A DNA stretch of 64,000 nucleotides from assembly GCA_948567375.1 (NCBI GenBank), contig OX419757.1:51894001-51958000 (forward strand), written 5' to 3'. Shown one piece after another: positions 34,904-44,455 of this stretch (positions within the stretch are counted from its first letter, which is position 1; each line of letters starts with the position of its first letter). A program made the position numbers and the translations under genes. The notes under the pieces were generated by a model. That model did not search any database. It was not told where the DNA came from and saw nothing but the letters and a program-made list of their open reading frames with translations. This DNA is from Lunularia cruciata. Lineage: Eukaryota > Streptophyta > Marchantiopsida > Lunulariales > Lunulariaceae.

Positions 34904-35527
34904 GAGGAATTGGAGAGATTGTGTGAGGTGGATTGCAGATTTTGGGGATTAAGGTGATTTTGGGCAAAATCTCAAGTTTGAGATCTGGTCTTGAGATTTC
35001 TACACATGATAGCTTGGGTTATCTTTCAGTTAGCACACTTCAAATTATTGAGAGAGCTTCTATGCGCACTGGGCTAGAATTTTTGAAAGTTGATAGGGTA
35101 AAGTGCTCCCGCAACTGCATGCTCTCTGGAAAATTGTACAGAGTCCGCCATTTCTTCAATTTTTAGTGAATTGTCCTGAAAATTTCCAAGAAAATTTAGT
35201 GCATTGTATCCTACCTGGTGCCACAAAAATTAGAGAGAGATTATTTTTTCGCAGTGCGTTATGAGTTTTTGAAGTGAGGGGGGTGGTTTTCAGACCAAAT
35301 CTGAAATATGGGTGCTGAATAGAAAGGTGTCTAGGCCAAATGGCTTGATGAAAAGATCTAAAATTTTGCAGGGAGGGACGCCCTGGAGTTCTGATCAAGT
35401 GTGGAAAATTTCAGAGGACTGTAACATATTCGTTGGGAGATTTGAGTGACATTGTGAGGAAGGGTCAATTCTGCAGAGTGGAGATCTCATGCATGAGAAG
35501 TTTGAGATCAACAAAAAGCATGTTTGA
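34904..35527 (+). other. Non-coding part of the leader
   Basis: Between the first leader ORF and the zinc-knuckle ORF. I see only short unconvincing frames (for example 34933-35166). It may hold packaging or splicing signals, none of which I can identify. Confidence 0.4.
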
Positions 35528-36025
35528 GTGTTTAGATTCATCTTTGGGAACATGGAGGGTCATCAAGAGTGGAAATTGAGATTATGCAAGGTTCCCCAAG
35601 GGTTTGAGGTGATTGTAGGGGTGGATTTGAGGAAAAGAGAGTTTACAATAGAATTTGAAGAGAGTGTTGAGAGGATCCAAAAACCTACACCACTTGGAGG
35701 AAAGAGTGAGTCTAAGTGCTTTCTATGTGGAGAGAAGGGACATAAGGCAAGTTCATGTCCATTAACCTTTGAGAGCAAGAGATTGAGGGAAAGGAGAGGC
35801 TTACTTGACTTGGGTTTGCATGTTGGACCTTCTTCACCAAGATTGGGAGGGAGAAGATCTAAGACCAAGGAGTTGTGTGAGGTTTGTGGAGTTGAAGGAC
35901 TTCCAAAAGGACATGAGTGTAGTGGAGTAAAAGCACTTTTGGAAACTTTGGTGAAGGATCTTGGAGAGAGTCTTAGTACAGCTACAGAAATACTACCACC
36001 TTCATCAGCTAGTTCTCAAGATTAG
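35528..36025 (+). CDS. Leader ORF b, zinc-knuckle protein
   Basis: 165 codons from the first ATG; an internal ATG at MEGHQEWKLRL may be the true start. It contains a classical CCHC knuckle, CFLCGEKGHKASSC (residues about 66-79), and a second cysteine cluster CEVCGVEGLPKGHEC (about 115-130). The knuckle suggests nucleic-acid binding. It is separate from the Gag knuckle encoded downstream. The ORF ends two bases before the ATG of leader ORF c. An additional ORF before gag is unusual for plant Ty3/gypsy; it could be a captured or duplicated gag piece. Confidence 0.6.
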   Translation: MFRFIFGNMEGHQEWKLRLCKVPQGFEVIVGVDLRKREFTIEFEESVERIQKPTPLGGKSESKCFLCGEKGHKASSCPLTFESKRLRERRGLLDLGLHVGPSSPRLGGRRSKTKELCEVCGVEGLPKGHECSGVKALLETLVKDLGESLSTATEILPPSSASSQD

Positions 36026-36027
36026 TG

Positions 36028-36192
36028 ATGGAGATAATCTTTCAACTTATGGATAAATTATCCATGAGAGTTAGATTAATATGCACTCTAGGATTTGATG
36101 TTGCTATAGAAATCTTGGAGCAACCTGAACCTTTTGTGTTCCCTAGAGTGGATTATTCTCAGATGGTGTTAGTCATGTATATACTCTATTAG
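36028..36192 (+). CDS. Leader ORF c, ~54-residue protein homologous to ORF a
   Basis: Begins two bases after the stop of the zinc-knuckle ORF. The product includes MRVRLICTLG and LEQPEPFVFPRVDYS and ends MYILY, matching leader ORF a in length and in spacing of about 20 shared or similar residues. The close coupling to the preceding stop would allow reinitiation. No known domain recognised. It ends 68 bases before the gag-pol start. Confidence 0.5.
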   Translation: MEIIFQLMDKLSMRVRLICTLGFDVAIEILEQPEPFVFPRVDYSQMVLVMYILY

Positions 36193-36260
36193 TAATAGAG
36201 TGAGAGAAAAGAAAAGAGAAAAAAAAAATTAAGAGAAAAGAAAGATAGTGAGGGGTTAAG

Positions 36261-39200
36261 ATGGGGAAACTTCCGGTTTTCTTTGGCAAGGATGGAGAAG
36301 ATGTGGAGGCCTTTGTGAGAGACTTCAAGAGAGCTTGCATAGGAAACAATGAGAGGAGGAAGAATGAGTGGGCCTCATTATTACCAGATTTCTTTGAGGA
36401 TGCAGCACTTACATGGTATGAGTCAGAATACCAAAAGAGAGAGAGGAGAGAGGGGGAAGAGGAGTCTTGGGAGACTTTGACTTCAGCACTCATTGAGAAC
36501 TTTCTTCCTGATGAGAGTTATGAGAGATTGATGAGTGAGGTTACATTTCTCAAGCAAGGAGATGGAGAGAAAGTGAGGGTCTATGTGGAAAGAGTGGAAA
36601 AGTTGGAGTCCAGATTTCGCATAGTGTTGAGGAAGGGTGGGGATGATGTGGAGACTACAATGATTGGCATAGGGGCCATGCTCACCAAGAATTTTGTGGG
36701 AGGATTGAGACCACAAATTAGAAGCAAGGTGAGATATGAGAAACCTTCTTCCAAGGTTGAAGCTATCAAGATCGCAATTCGTATGGAGGAGAGTTTGGAA
36801 GGGGATGAGAGTGATTTGGTGGTGAAGGAGGTTGTGCATCCTCCTCAAGGCTACAAGTATGGTGGAACTTCTGATACTTTGGTGACAAGGGTTGCACCAC
36901 AAGTAGTAGTTGCTCCAATTCTTGCACCTCCACCAAAAGATCCACTCCAAACCATCACAGAACAACTTGCGGATCTCAAGATCAATGTGGTGCAACTATG
37001 GGAGAAGAGAGAGGTGGATCAGAATGTAGGGAGAGGACCTAGGAGTTATGGAAACTATCCATATAGAGGAGGCCAACCAGCCAACAATTTCAATGATAGA
37101 AATTGTTTTGGTTGTGGAGGAAGAGGCCATATCCAAAGGAATTGCCCAAATTCCACTTACCATGGAGGAAGGGGTTATGAGGGAGCCAATAGAGGGAAAG
37201 AGGGAGGTAGTGAAACCCAAGTGGCTCCTAATCCCAACAAAGGTAAGGGGATAGCATCCATAGATGTGGTTGAGAGCAAGTATGAGAAGGGAGAGTGCTC
37301 AAACTCCAAGGGTCTTAATTTGGAGCTTTTGGCACAAGAGAAGAAGAGAGCTCGTTTTGCAGAGGATGTTCACTCTTCTCAAGGATTTACTTCAAGCAAG
37401 GATACTCCTATGTCTACTAGGAGCACTCGCACCTCAACACCATCAACAACAAAGACTCCAAGGAAGAAGTTGGGGATGGAGGACTTCTTGATCTCAAAGC
37501 AACAATGGAACTACAATGTGTTGGAGGATGTTGGTAGTCACAAGGCTAACATCACAGTGGGCCAATTAATTGCTTTGAACCCTACCTTGAGAAAGGAGCT
37601 TAGAGGTGGTTTGAGTTCTACAAGGAGCAAAAAGAAGAAGAAGGCAAAAGTTCCAGTATCAATGGGGGTGGTGGATGCCAAGCCAGCACCATGGGAGGCT
37701 TGTGAATATGCCTCCAAGATTGATGTGAGAGTGAATGGTCACAACATCAAGGATGCATTGGTTGATGGAGGATCAGCAGTGAATGCCATGTCAGAAAGGT
37801 TGATGAAGAAGTTGGGTATGATACCCTCAAGACCTTCAACATTTGTGGTGAGCATGGCAAACAAGCAACAAGTTCGACCAGTAGGGGTGATGGATAAGGT
37901 GGTAGTTTCAGTTATGGGAGTTCAAAATCTCATGACTTTCCAAGTCTTGAAGGATTCAAGCTATGACTTACTTCTTGGGAGGCCATGGTTGAGAGCAGCA
38001 CGGACAACTGATCGATGGCACAAAGGGTACTTGAGGATTGGGCCATCAAACCATAGAGTCATTGTTCCTGTGACTAACACCACCAACACTTCACATTCAG
38101 ATACCCCATCTTCTAATTATTGGGAATCAGATTCTGAAGAAGGAGCTTTAGGTGTGGACACAAGCATGGAAGAGGAGACTTCCACGGAGGAAGATGAATC
38201 TGAATCTGATTCAGATGTGTATCCCTTGTGTGCTATGGATTTTGCACCTAAGCCAGAGGTTTTGAAGGACCCAGATAAATCACCATTGACACTTGAGGAG
38301 GTAGAGAGAAGGTTATCTACCCTCAAGTATGGCCCAAATGTTACCAAGGAGGAGAAGGTGAGATTTGAGGAGATTTTCCGCAAGTTCATCCATGTGTTTG
38401 CTTTTAGTTACAAGGATTTGAAGGAAGTCACCTTGGAGGAGCACAAGATAGAGGTGGAGTCACATGCAAGACCAATCCGCCAAAAGCAACGTCGCATTAG
38501 CCCACCAATATCTTTGGTTGTGAAGGAGGAGATTGATAAGCTCAAGGAGGCTGGATTTATCTTTGAGGTGGAGAATTCAGAATGGGTGTCTCCAATTGTC
38601 ATTGTGAAGAAAAAGAATGGCAAGCTTCGGGTATGTGTGGATTACAAGAAGCTCAATGTTGTTACCAAGAAGGACTACTACCCATTGTCATTCATTGATG
38701 AGATCTTGGAGGAGGTTGCAGGTCATGAGAGGTACAGTTTTGGAGATGGTTATAGTGGATATAACCAAATCAAGATTGCACCAGAGCATCAACAACTCAC
38801 CACATTCACCACACCTTGGGGAACTTACGCTTTCAAGGTCATGCCTTTTGGGCTTTGCAATGCTCCAGCCACATTCCAACGGTTCATGAACAAGGTATTT
38901 GAACCTTTCATTGGGAAATTTGTGAGAGATTTCATTGATGACTTTTGTGTCTATGGGAGCAAGGAGGAGCACTTTGAGCACCTAATCAAAGTCTTGCAAC
39001 GCTTGGATGAGGCAAATGCATCACTCAACCCAGAGAAGTGCATTTTTGGATGTGAAGAAGGTCTACTTTTGGGGCACATCATCTCCAAGGATGGAATAGC
39101 AGTTGATCCTGAGAAGGTGAGGAAAATCTCAGACCTTCCATTCCCTTCAAGCTTGACAAAGTTACGCCAATTCTTGGGAATGGTTGGGTACTATAGGAGG

Positions 39201-40820
39201 TTCATCTTCTCATTTTCCAACAAGGCTTATGCATTGACCATCTACATGAAGAAGGGTGTAGATTACATGGTGATTTTGGAAGACAAGGAGGCTCTCAAAG
39301 CTTTTGAGGAGCTCAAGCAATCCCTTGTTGTAGCTCCAATTCTTGCTAAACCTGATTGGAGTAAGCCTTTCATCCTCTACACTGATGCTTCTAATGTAGC
39401 TATAGGATGCACTCTTAGTCAATTAGACCAAGATGGGCATGATCATCCAATAGCTTATGCTAGTAGGCAGATGGTTTCAGCAGAGAAGAACTACTCTGTC
39501 ACAGAGAGAGAAGGGTTGGCAGTGATCTTTGGTCTCAAGAAGTTTAGACACTACTTGATTGGAGGGAAAGCCACAATTGTCACGGATCACAAGGCTTTGA
39601 AGTACATCTTCAACAAGCCTAATGTTGAAGGGAGACTAGCAAGGTGGATGATTCTCTTGTCTGAGTATGACTACACAATTGAGGATAGGCCAGGAAAGAA
39701 ACATGCAAATGCTGATTTGTTATCTAGAGCCTATGATCATGATGGAGATGAGCCAGTAGATGATTCCTTCCCGGATGAGGAGCTCATGACAATCTCAGTC
39801 ACTCAAGAGGTTCCAATGGAGTACAAGGAGATTGTGGATTTTGTGACAAGAGGTAACTATCCCGAAGGGATGCATGCTAGGGAGAGGAAGGCCCTTGCAG
39901 CAAGATCTAGACCTTACACAATGGTGGATGATATTCTTTTTCACCAAGGAGCAGATGGTCTACTTCGAAGAGCAGTGGGTAAGGAAGAGTCTATCCTACT
40001 CATAAAGGAGTTTCATGAAGGTTTAGTATGTGGAGGACACTTTGCAGGAAAGGTGACTGCTTTCAAGATTCTAGATGCAGGTTACCATTGGAGAGGGATT
40101 TTCAAGGATTGTCTTGATTATTGCAAAACTTGTCATGTTTGTCAAGCTTTTGCTAGAAAGTCTACATCCACTCCACCACTTAGATCAATTCCATTGCTAG
40201 GACCCTTTGAGAAGTGGGGAATTGATTTTGTAGGACCTCTCAATAGAACCCCAAGGAACAATCGGTACATTGTGGTAGTTACTGATTACCTTACCAAGTG
40301 GGTTGAGGCTAGACCATTGAGGGACAAGAATGAAGATGAAGTGGGTAGATTTCTTTATGAACGCATTATCACTAGGTTTGGATGCCCTTTGGAGTTGGTT
40401 TCTGATAGAGGAGGAGAGTTTACAGGAAGCATTACTACAGCCATGCTACGACATTTCTCTATCACACATCGAGTAACTACATCCTATAAGCCAAATTCCA
40501 ATGGCTTGGCAGAGAGAACCAATCAGACCTTGTGCATGATGTTGGCCAAAGATGCAGAAATGGAGGGGGCTAAACATCATTGGGACAAGAGGATTCATGC
40601 AGTTTTGTGGGAGTATAGGACAACCATGAAGACTTCCACTGGATATTCTCCATTCCAATTGGTGTATGGTATTGAGTCTACCTTACCTATTCACTTTGAT
40701 CTTCCTACCTTCCAAAGCATTCATAGGAGATTGAAGAAAGCACAAGGAAGTGATGCAGAGAAGTCAAGGAAGGATCAACTCATGGAGTTGGAAGAGGCAA
40801 GAGCAGTTGCTATGGTTTGA
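36261..40820 (+). CDS. Gag-Pol polyprotein of the young element
   Basis: 1519 codons in one frame. Capsid-type Gag occupies residues 1 to about 230. A CCHC knuckle CFGCGGRGHIQRNC is at about 281-294. The retropepsin-like site DGGSAVNAM is near 501 (Gly-Gly-Ser instead of the common Ser/Thr-Gly-Ala). RT spans about 740-960 with MPFGLCNAPATFQRFM and catalytic FIDDF near 891. RNase H has YTDAS near 1040 and TDHKALKY. The integrase HHCC region is near 1250, with core D in GIDFVG, D in SDRGGEF and E in NGLAERTN (about 1325-1420). The frame ends with TGA (40818-40820) but continues in phase at 40821-41087. The start at 36261 is the first ATG of the capsid frame. It is almost certainly intact apart from that stop. 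Confidence 0.96.
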   Translation: MGKLPVFFGKDGEDVEAFVRDFKRACIGNNERRKNEWASLLPDFFEDAALTWYESEYQKRERREGEEESWETLTSALIENFLPDESYERLMSEVTFLKQGDGEKVRVYVERVEKLESRFRIVLRKGGDDVETTMIGIGAMLTKNFVGGLRPQIRSKVRYEKPSSKVEAIKIAIRMEESLEGDESDLVVKEVVHPPQGYKYGGTSDTLVTRVAPQVVVAPILAPPPKDPLQTITEQLADLKINVVQLWEKREVDQNVGRGPRSYGNYPYRGGQPANNFNDRNCFGCGGRGHIQRNCPNSTYHGGRGYEGANRGKEGGSETQVAPNPNKGKGIASIDVVESKYEKGECSNSKGLNLELLAQEKKRARFAEDVHSSQGFTSSKDTPMSTRSTRTSTPSTTKTPRKKLGMEDFLISKQQWNYNVLEDVGSHKANITVGQLIALNPTLRKELRGGLSSTRSKKKKKAKVPVSMGVVDAKPAPWEACEYASKIDVRVNGHNIKDALVDGGSAVNAMSERLMKKLGMIPSRPSTFVVSMANKQQVRPVGVMDKVVVSVMGVQNLMTFQVLKDSSYDLLLGRPWLRAARTTDRWHKGYLRIGPSNHRVIVPVTNTTNTSHSDTPSSNYWESDSEEGALGVDTSMEEETSTEEDESESDSDVYPLCAMDFAPKPEVLKDPDKSPLTLEEVERRLSTLKYGPNVTKEEKVRFEEIFRKFIHVFAFSYKDLKEVTLEEHKIEVESHARPIRQKQRRISPPISLVVKEEIDKLKEAGFIFEVENSEWVSPIVIVKKKNGKLRVCVDYKKLNVVTKKDYYPLSFIDEILEEVAGHERYSFGDGYSGYNQIKIAPEHQQLTTFTTPWGTYAFKVMPFGLCNAPATFQRFMNKVFEPFIGKFVRDFIDDFCVYGSKEEHFEHLIKVLQRLDEANASLNPEKCIFGCEEGLLLGHIISKDGIAVDPEKVRKISDLPFPSSLTKLRQFLGMVGYYRRFIFSFSNKAYALTIYMKKGVDYMVILEDKEALKAFEELKQSLVVAPILAKPDWSKPFILYTDASNVAIGCTLSQLDQDGHDHPIAYASRQMVSAEKNYSVTEREGLAVIFGLKKFRHYLIGGKATIVTDHKALKYIFNKPNVEGRLARWMILLSEYDYTIEDRPGKKHANADLLSRAYDHDGDEPVDDSFPDEELMTISVTQEVPMEYKEIVDFVTRGNYPEGMHARERKALAARSRPYTMVDDILFHQGADGLLRRAVGKEESILLIKEFHEGLVCGGHFAGKVTAFKILDAGYHWRGIFKDCLDYCKTCHVCQAFARKSTSTPPLRSIPLLGPFEKWGIDFVGPLNRTPRNNRYIVVVTDYLTKWVEARPLRDKNEDEVGRFLYERIITRFGCPLELVSDRGGEFTGSITTAMLRHFSITHRVTTSYKPNSNGLAERTNQTLCMMLAKDAEMEGAKHHWDKRIHAVLWEYRTTMKTSTGYSPFQLVYGIESTLPIHFDLPTFQSIHRRLKKAQGSDAEKSRKDQLMELEEARAVAMV

Positions 40821-41087
40821 GTGGAGCAAGCCCAAAGGAAACAAAAGGAGAGCTATGACAAGAGGCAAGGCAAGAAGAAGGTGGAGCCTTTCAAAGAAGG
40901 TGATTGGGTAATGTTGTTTGATTCCATTCGATTCAAGAGAGTACAAAAGAAGTTTTTGCCTAAGTACTTTGGACCTTTCATAGTAGAGAAGGTGTGGGGA
41001 AATTACACTTATGATCTCAAGGAGTTGGGAGGAAGACACTTTGATAGGATTAACCATGATAAGTTGAAGATGTACCATAGAAGGTAG
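40821..41087 (+). CDS. Integrase C-terminal continuation after an in-frame TGA
   Basis: 88 codons in the same frame as the polyprotein. It encodes the integrase C-terminal GPY/F-like module: YDKRQGKKKVEPFKEGDWVM, then KKFLPKYFGPFIVEKVWGNYTYDL. Only one TGA separates it from the main frame. The TGA could be a C-to-T change in a CGA codon or a readthrough stop. The module helps integrase bind DNA, so its loss would be expected to reduce activity. Confidence 0.85.
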   Translation: MEQAQRKQKESYDKRQGKKKVEPFKEGDWVMLFDSIRFKRVQKKFLPKYFGPFIVEKVWGNYTYDLKELGGRHFDRINHDKLKMYHRR

Positions 41088-41117
41088 AGAGACCTTCACT
41101 TTGAGGACAAAGTGAAA

Positions 41118-41135
41118 ACTTAGTCCGGGGGTAAA
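41118..41135 (+). other. Polypurine tract of the young element
   Basis: A GGGGGTAAA stretch ends directly at the 3' LTR start (41136), the usual position for the plus-strand primer. Confidence 0.6.
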
Positions 41136-41827
41136 TGTAACACCCATTTGTGCATGTGTGTGGTATTGTGATATTTAGCTTGGTATTACAAGTACTTAAG
41201 AGATATTATTTATATAGAGATAAAGGATGGTTCTATATTAGTCATGGTTAGCTTAAGTTAGTCATAGCTAAGATAGATGGGACCTTACTTTAGAGGAAGT
41301 AGAAAAGATGAGCACCACTATTTTGGATTTTAGTGTGTTGACTTGGTATTATTCCTAGGTGTTTGGCTTTGGGGAAAGAGTTGAGAACTCTTGGGCCCGC
41401 AAGCCTTTTTGTTTTGGATTCTTCTTTAGTCCAAGGATAGCCCATGTGAAGGAATCCTTGCTTTAGTGGTTGGGTCAAGATAAGACCACATGCTTAGGGG
41501 AATATGCCCATGTGAATGGATATTCCTTTCTACTTTTTGACTTTACTTGACTTTTAGTCTAGTAACTTGAGTTACTACGGTAATTAGTAACTTTGGTACG
41601 TAACTATTTCACAAGTATATAAACAAGGAGTGAGGAGGTACTCATCATCCTTTCATTTGCAACTATCTCTCTCTCATTGAGTTCTCTAGTGAGCAATGTC
41701 TTGAGTCTTGGAGTGTTAGCCTTGGAGGAGTATGATGGAGTTGGGGTTCCTTGCCTTCTTAGTCCATGGTGCGCTACCATAATAGCCATCAGAGGTTCAT
41801 CCTGAGTGAGAGACAGGCCGGCCCACA
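41136..41827 (+). repeat. 3' LTR of the young element
   Basis: 692 bp, TGTAACACCC to GGCCCACA, followed by the GATC duplication. Three transitions separate it from the 5' LTR, so the insertion is recent. The window-start fragment 1-187 is closest to this copy. Confidence 0.97.
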
Positions 41828-41831
41828 GATC

Positions 41832-42483
41832 AGCCACCTCATGCAAGTGTATGCCTTGCGTAGGCTCTCTCTAGCCTTCCGTTGGAACTCCTGCAAGCTC
41901 CTCAGCTTGTCAGTCCGCACTCCCTGGTAGTTCTTCCTCAAACATAGGAAGAACTCAACCATGGGGTTAAACCCCGGTACCACACCACCTCCTGCAGCGG
42001 TACCTCCACTCGTAGTAGCACTATCTCCAGCTAGTGCACCTCCACTAGCTCCACCAACACTACTCGAGCTACAACTCGTGGGTATAGCCGATCTACTCTT
42101 GGCCACCGAGCCTGAAGTGATGGAGACATAGTGTGGAGACCAATACTGTCTCCATAACTCAATCTCCTCCAAATGAGCTCTCCTGAACTCATGGTAGTCA
42201 TCCATCGGCGGACCCTCTAGATGCTGAAACAACCCCTTCCATGCCATGAAGGGTGTGAACAAGTCGGGTTCCGCATCTGCTGCAAATCACACCAACTATC
42301 AAACTCTTGGATGAAGTCATCCAACTCAATGGTACCCACTGTACCAGAGTAACACTTAGGGCCTTTGGAGGCCCCATAAATTTCGTCCATGTCCCACAAC
42401 AACGGTGCGGACACACCAACTGCACTCTCAACTGAATTAGCTCTTGTGTCGAACTCCAACTCAGAGTCAATCTCCTCCCTCAT
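41832..42483 (-). pseudogene. gag N-terminal part, copy 2
   Basis: Starts at ATG 42483-42481 (aligned with the ATG at 875 in copy 1), giving MREEIDSELEFDTRANSVES. It continues through LWDMDEIYGASKGPK and DDFIQEFDSWCDLQQM. A one-base shift near 42265 moves the frame to the ORF that reads MAWKGLFQHLEGPPMDDYHEF and, after a Ser/Gly/Ala-rich linker, LRSLQEFQRKARESLRKAYTCMRWL. There the young element was inserted. This is the matrix/capsid part of Gag. Confidence 0.8.
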
Positions 42484-43921
42484 TGGGACCTGAGATACAG
42501 GCTAATACCAAGCACCACTCCTAGTAAACCGACTACGTACTGCAGGGCTAACTCCTCTAGAATCTCCAAAGAACTCCGTCGTGACCATGTAACTGCAACA
42601 GCAAACCCGAACCACCAACTGCAACCGCAAGTGCCCCACCAAGTGCCAATACCACCACATACCAACACCAACTAGACACCACCCACTAATGTAACTCTAA
42701 CCGAGATAACTACACTAGGGGAAAAGCAACCGGTAACCTGCCATCATAACACGCACTCTCACGGTCTGCAGGTCATCACTTCCTGCCTCATCGGAGAGAA
42801 ACAAAGGTAGTTTGACTGGTCATCACTCCAGCCTCACCATCGAGAGCACACCAAAGCACCAACGCTCAAAATTCAAGGCACCTCACACAAACGTGGTGCA
42901 CAAACAGGAAGCAATGAATGGAGGGGATCCAATCACAAGAAATCTAAATGAAAACCCTCCATCTCATAACACAACACGGGATTGACTCTACCACCATTTG
43001 GCATTTGACATAAGAGCAGTTCGTATCTAAGTCCTAAGTTACCAGGATCACCAAGAATGGGATCAAATTGCCTCTCCTAGCCAAAGCTACATGTGTATAG
43101 TTAATAGTGGCGCAGTCACTAGGATAACAAGTGAGGGTGGACCAGTTGGCTAGGGCACCAGTCTAGGAACAAGAGATCTAGGGGTCAAACCCTGTTGCGC
43201 ACAATCTAGCAAGAAAGGCAGATTTTTCCAACCAATGACCAAGATCTACTCTAAATTAGCTAGCCTTTTGGCCCTTCTAGGCCTTCATAGCCTCTCGTAG
43301 CCCACAGCCCTATGCCTGGAAGCCTCATAACACCGAAATTCATCCAAATGAGGCCTTTCTTGTTGCCACTTTGAAACCTCCTCCAAAATTGGCAAAACTT
43401 CTCCAAATCTGTGAAAGTCCTCCAAACTAGCGAAACTCCTCCAAATTTGGCCAAACAGCAAAACTCCTCCAAATCTGGCCAAACAGCAAAAACTCTTCCA
43501 AATCTGGCGTAAAATTTGACGTAAACCCTAAAGATGGCTGTCCGCCAAATCCCTCGCTAACTTTCCACTTGAGCCAAATTGACAACACGAGTTTTTCCAA
43601 ATCACAATTTCATGAGAAGAGCTTCCTAACTCCACCTTCAATTTCACTTTCTGAGCCCAACTCGCAGCAAATTGGTCCTGCCTTCACCTCTTGAGCTCAA
43701 AATCACAACACTGCTCGAAAATTGCTCCTTCTTTGCTCAAAATTTGGCTAGCGCTTCCGCACACCGTCCGCCTAACTGCCAAATTTGAATCACTTGAACG
43801 AGCTTCTGCACACTAGGGAAACACAAAACTTGAATCGAGCTACCACGATCCACCAAGCTTGGAGATACCACCAACACTCAATGTTCCTGCACCCAATTTC
43901 CCCCTGACTTCACTTCTCTGA
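42484..43921 (-). other. 5' leader of copy 2
   Basis: About 1.4 kb between the truncated 5' LTR and the gag start. No long frame in the sense direction. It contains several repeats of CCAAATCTGG/CAAAACTCCTCC near 43380-43500 (plus strand). A weak initiator-Met-like primer site (TACATCAGAG, minus strand) adjoins the LTR at about 43912-43925; I give it low weight. Confidence 0.5.
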
Positions 43922-44372
43922 TGTAATCAAATTGCTTAACACTCTCAACTCAACTCAACTCAGATCAGTACTTGATCTGTCACTCTATAAACTGCCAACA
44001 ACTGGGCACTGATTACAGTCAAGCCACACCCACTCAAGCATAGAGAATCCAGGTGACGCTTGTCGGCCTCTGTCCACCATAGCCAGGAACTCAAAGGATC
44101 AACATCAAAGAAGTGAGCTCTCTGGAGCTCACTTCAAAACTATACCCCCTAGACTCGAGCTAGCACTAAAACCCTAACGGTCCTGCTGACGGCACACTCG
44201 ATGGTGCAAACGGTGCAAAGTGACGGTGGGCTCCACCATGAAGTCAGTACCCCGAACACCAAATCAGACTATCAAAAAGTAGTCCTTGAGAAACTACTAG
44301 AATAACTCTAACTACTATCACTGGAACTCCAGTGTCCGAGCAGCTAGATGCGGAACTATAAATGGCGTGATA
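43922..44372 (-). repeat. Truncated 5' LTR of copy 2
   Basis: 451 bp matching 26744-27193 of the 3' LTR. It lacks the first ~107 bases of the LTR, and its outer end is directly followed by an 83-bp hairpin (44373-44455). The internal end reads GATTACA on the minus strand. Confidence 0.85.
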
Positions 44373-44455
44373 ATGACACACATCCCATTTTCAATAAGAA
44401 TCAAAATATGGATTTACACTATTTTGATTATCATTGCACATGGGATGTGCGTCAT
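44373..44455. repeat. 83-bp hairpin (MITE-like) at the broken LTR end
   Basis: ATGACACACATCCCAT at the left is mirrored by ATGGGATGTGCGTCAT at the right. Inner symmetry (ATCAAAATA / TATTTTGAT) leaves a loop of about 11 bases, so nearly the whole unit folds on itself. It sits exactly where the LTR breaks off. Confidence 0.7.

Larger units (their letters stand above)
34000..41827 (+). mobile_element. Young Ty3/gypsy element inserted in the gag of copy 2
   Basis: 7828 bp with identical-length 692-bp LTRs (34000-34691 and 41136-41827), TG...CA ends and a 4-bp GATC duplication (33996-33999 and 41828-41831). Joining the flanks restores the gag alignment, and copy 1 near 1517-1522 shows the unoccupied site with one GATC. 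The element carries a tRNA-Asp-like primer site, three leader ORFs, a 1519-residue gag-pol frame and a polypurine tract. The order Gag-PR-RT-RH-IN and the tRNA-Asp-type primer site suggest the OTA (Tat/Athila) side of plant Ty3/gypsy. No chromodomain is seen. Confidence 0.97.
26744..44372 (-). mobile_element. Copy 2: DNMT- and PHD-bearing Ty3/gypsy element, interrupted
   Basis: A minus-strand LTR retrotransposon of about 9.8 kb once the 7.8-kb insertion at 34000-41827 is removed. The order from right to left is truncated 5' LTR, ~1.4-kb leader, gag, protease, cytosine methyltransferase, RT, RNase H, integrase, PHD finger, polypurine tract and 3' LTR. From about 32500 to 27469 a single frame is kept with no indels, only in-frame stops. 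It is dead but well preserved; the whole architecture repeats in copy 1 at 650-10645. The integrase-after-RT order and protein similarity place it in Ty3/gypsy. Confidence 0.93.

Noticed and set aside
36483-36995. 170-codon minus-strand ORF
   Set aside because: Antisense shadow of the gag-pol frame at 36261-40820; composition mirrors the complementary coding strand and no domain is visible.
40821-41135. Chromodomain after the integrase of the young element
   Set aside because: The tail contains only the GPY/F-like module and ends soon after; no chromodomain aromatic cage pattern is present.
43909-43925. Initiator-Met tRNA primer-binding site next to the copy 2 5' LTR
   Set aside because: Only about 8 of 12 bases fit TGGTATCAGAGC and its position relative to the LTR end is uncertain; kept as a low-weight remark.
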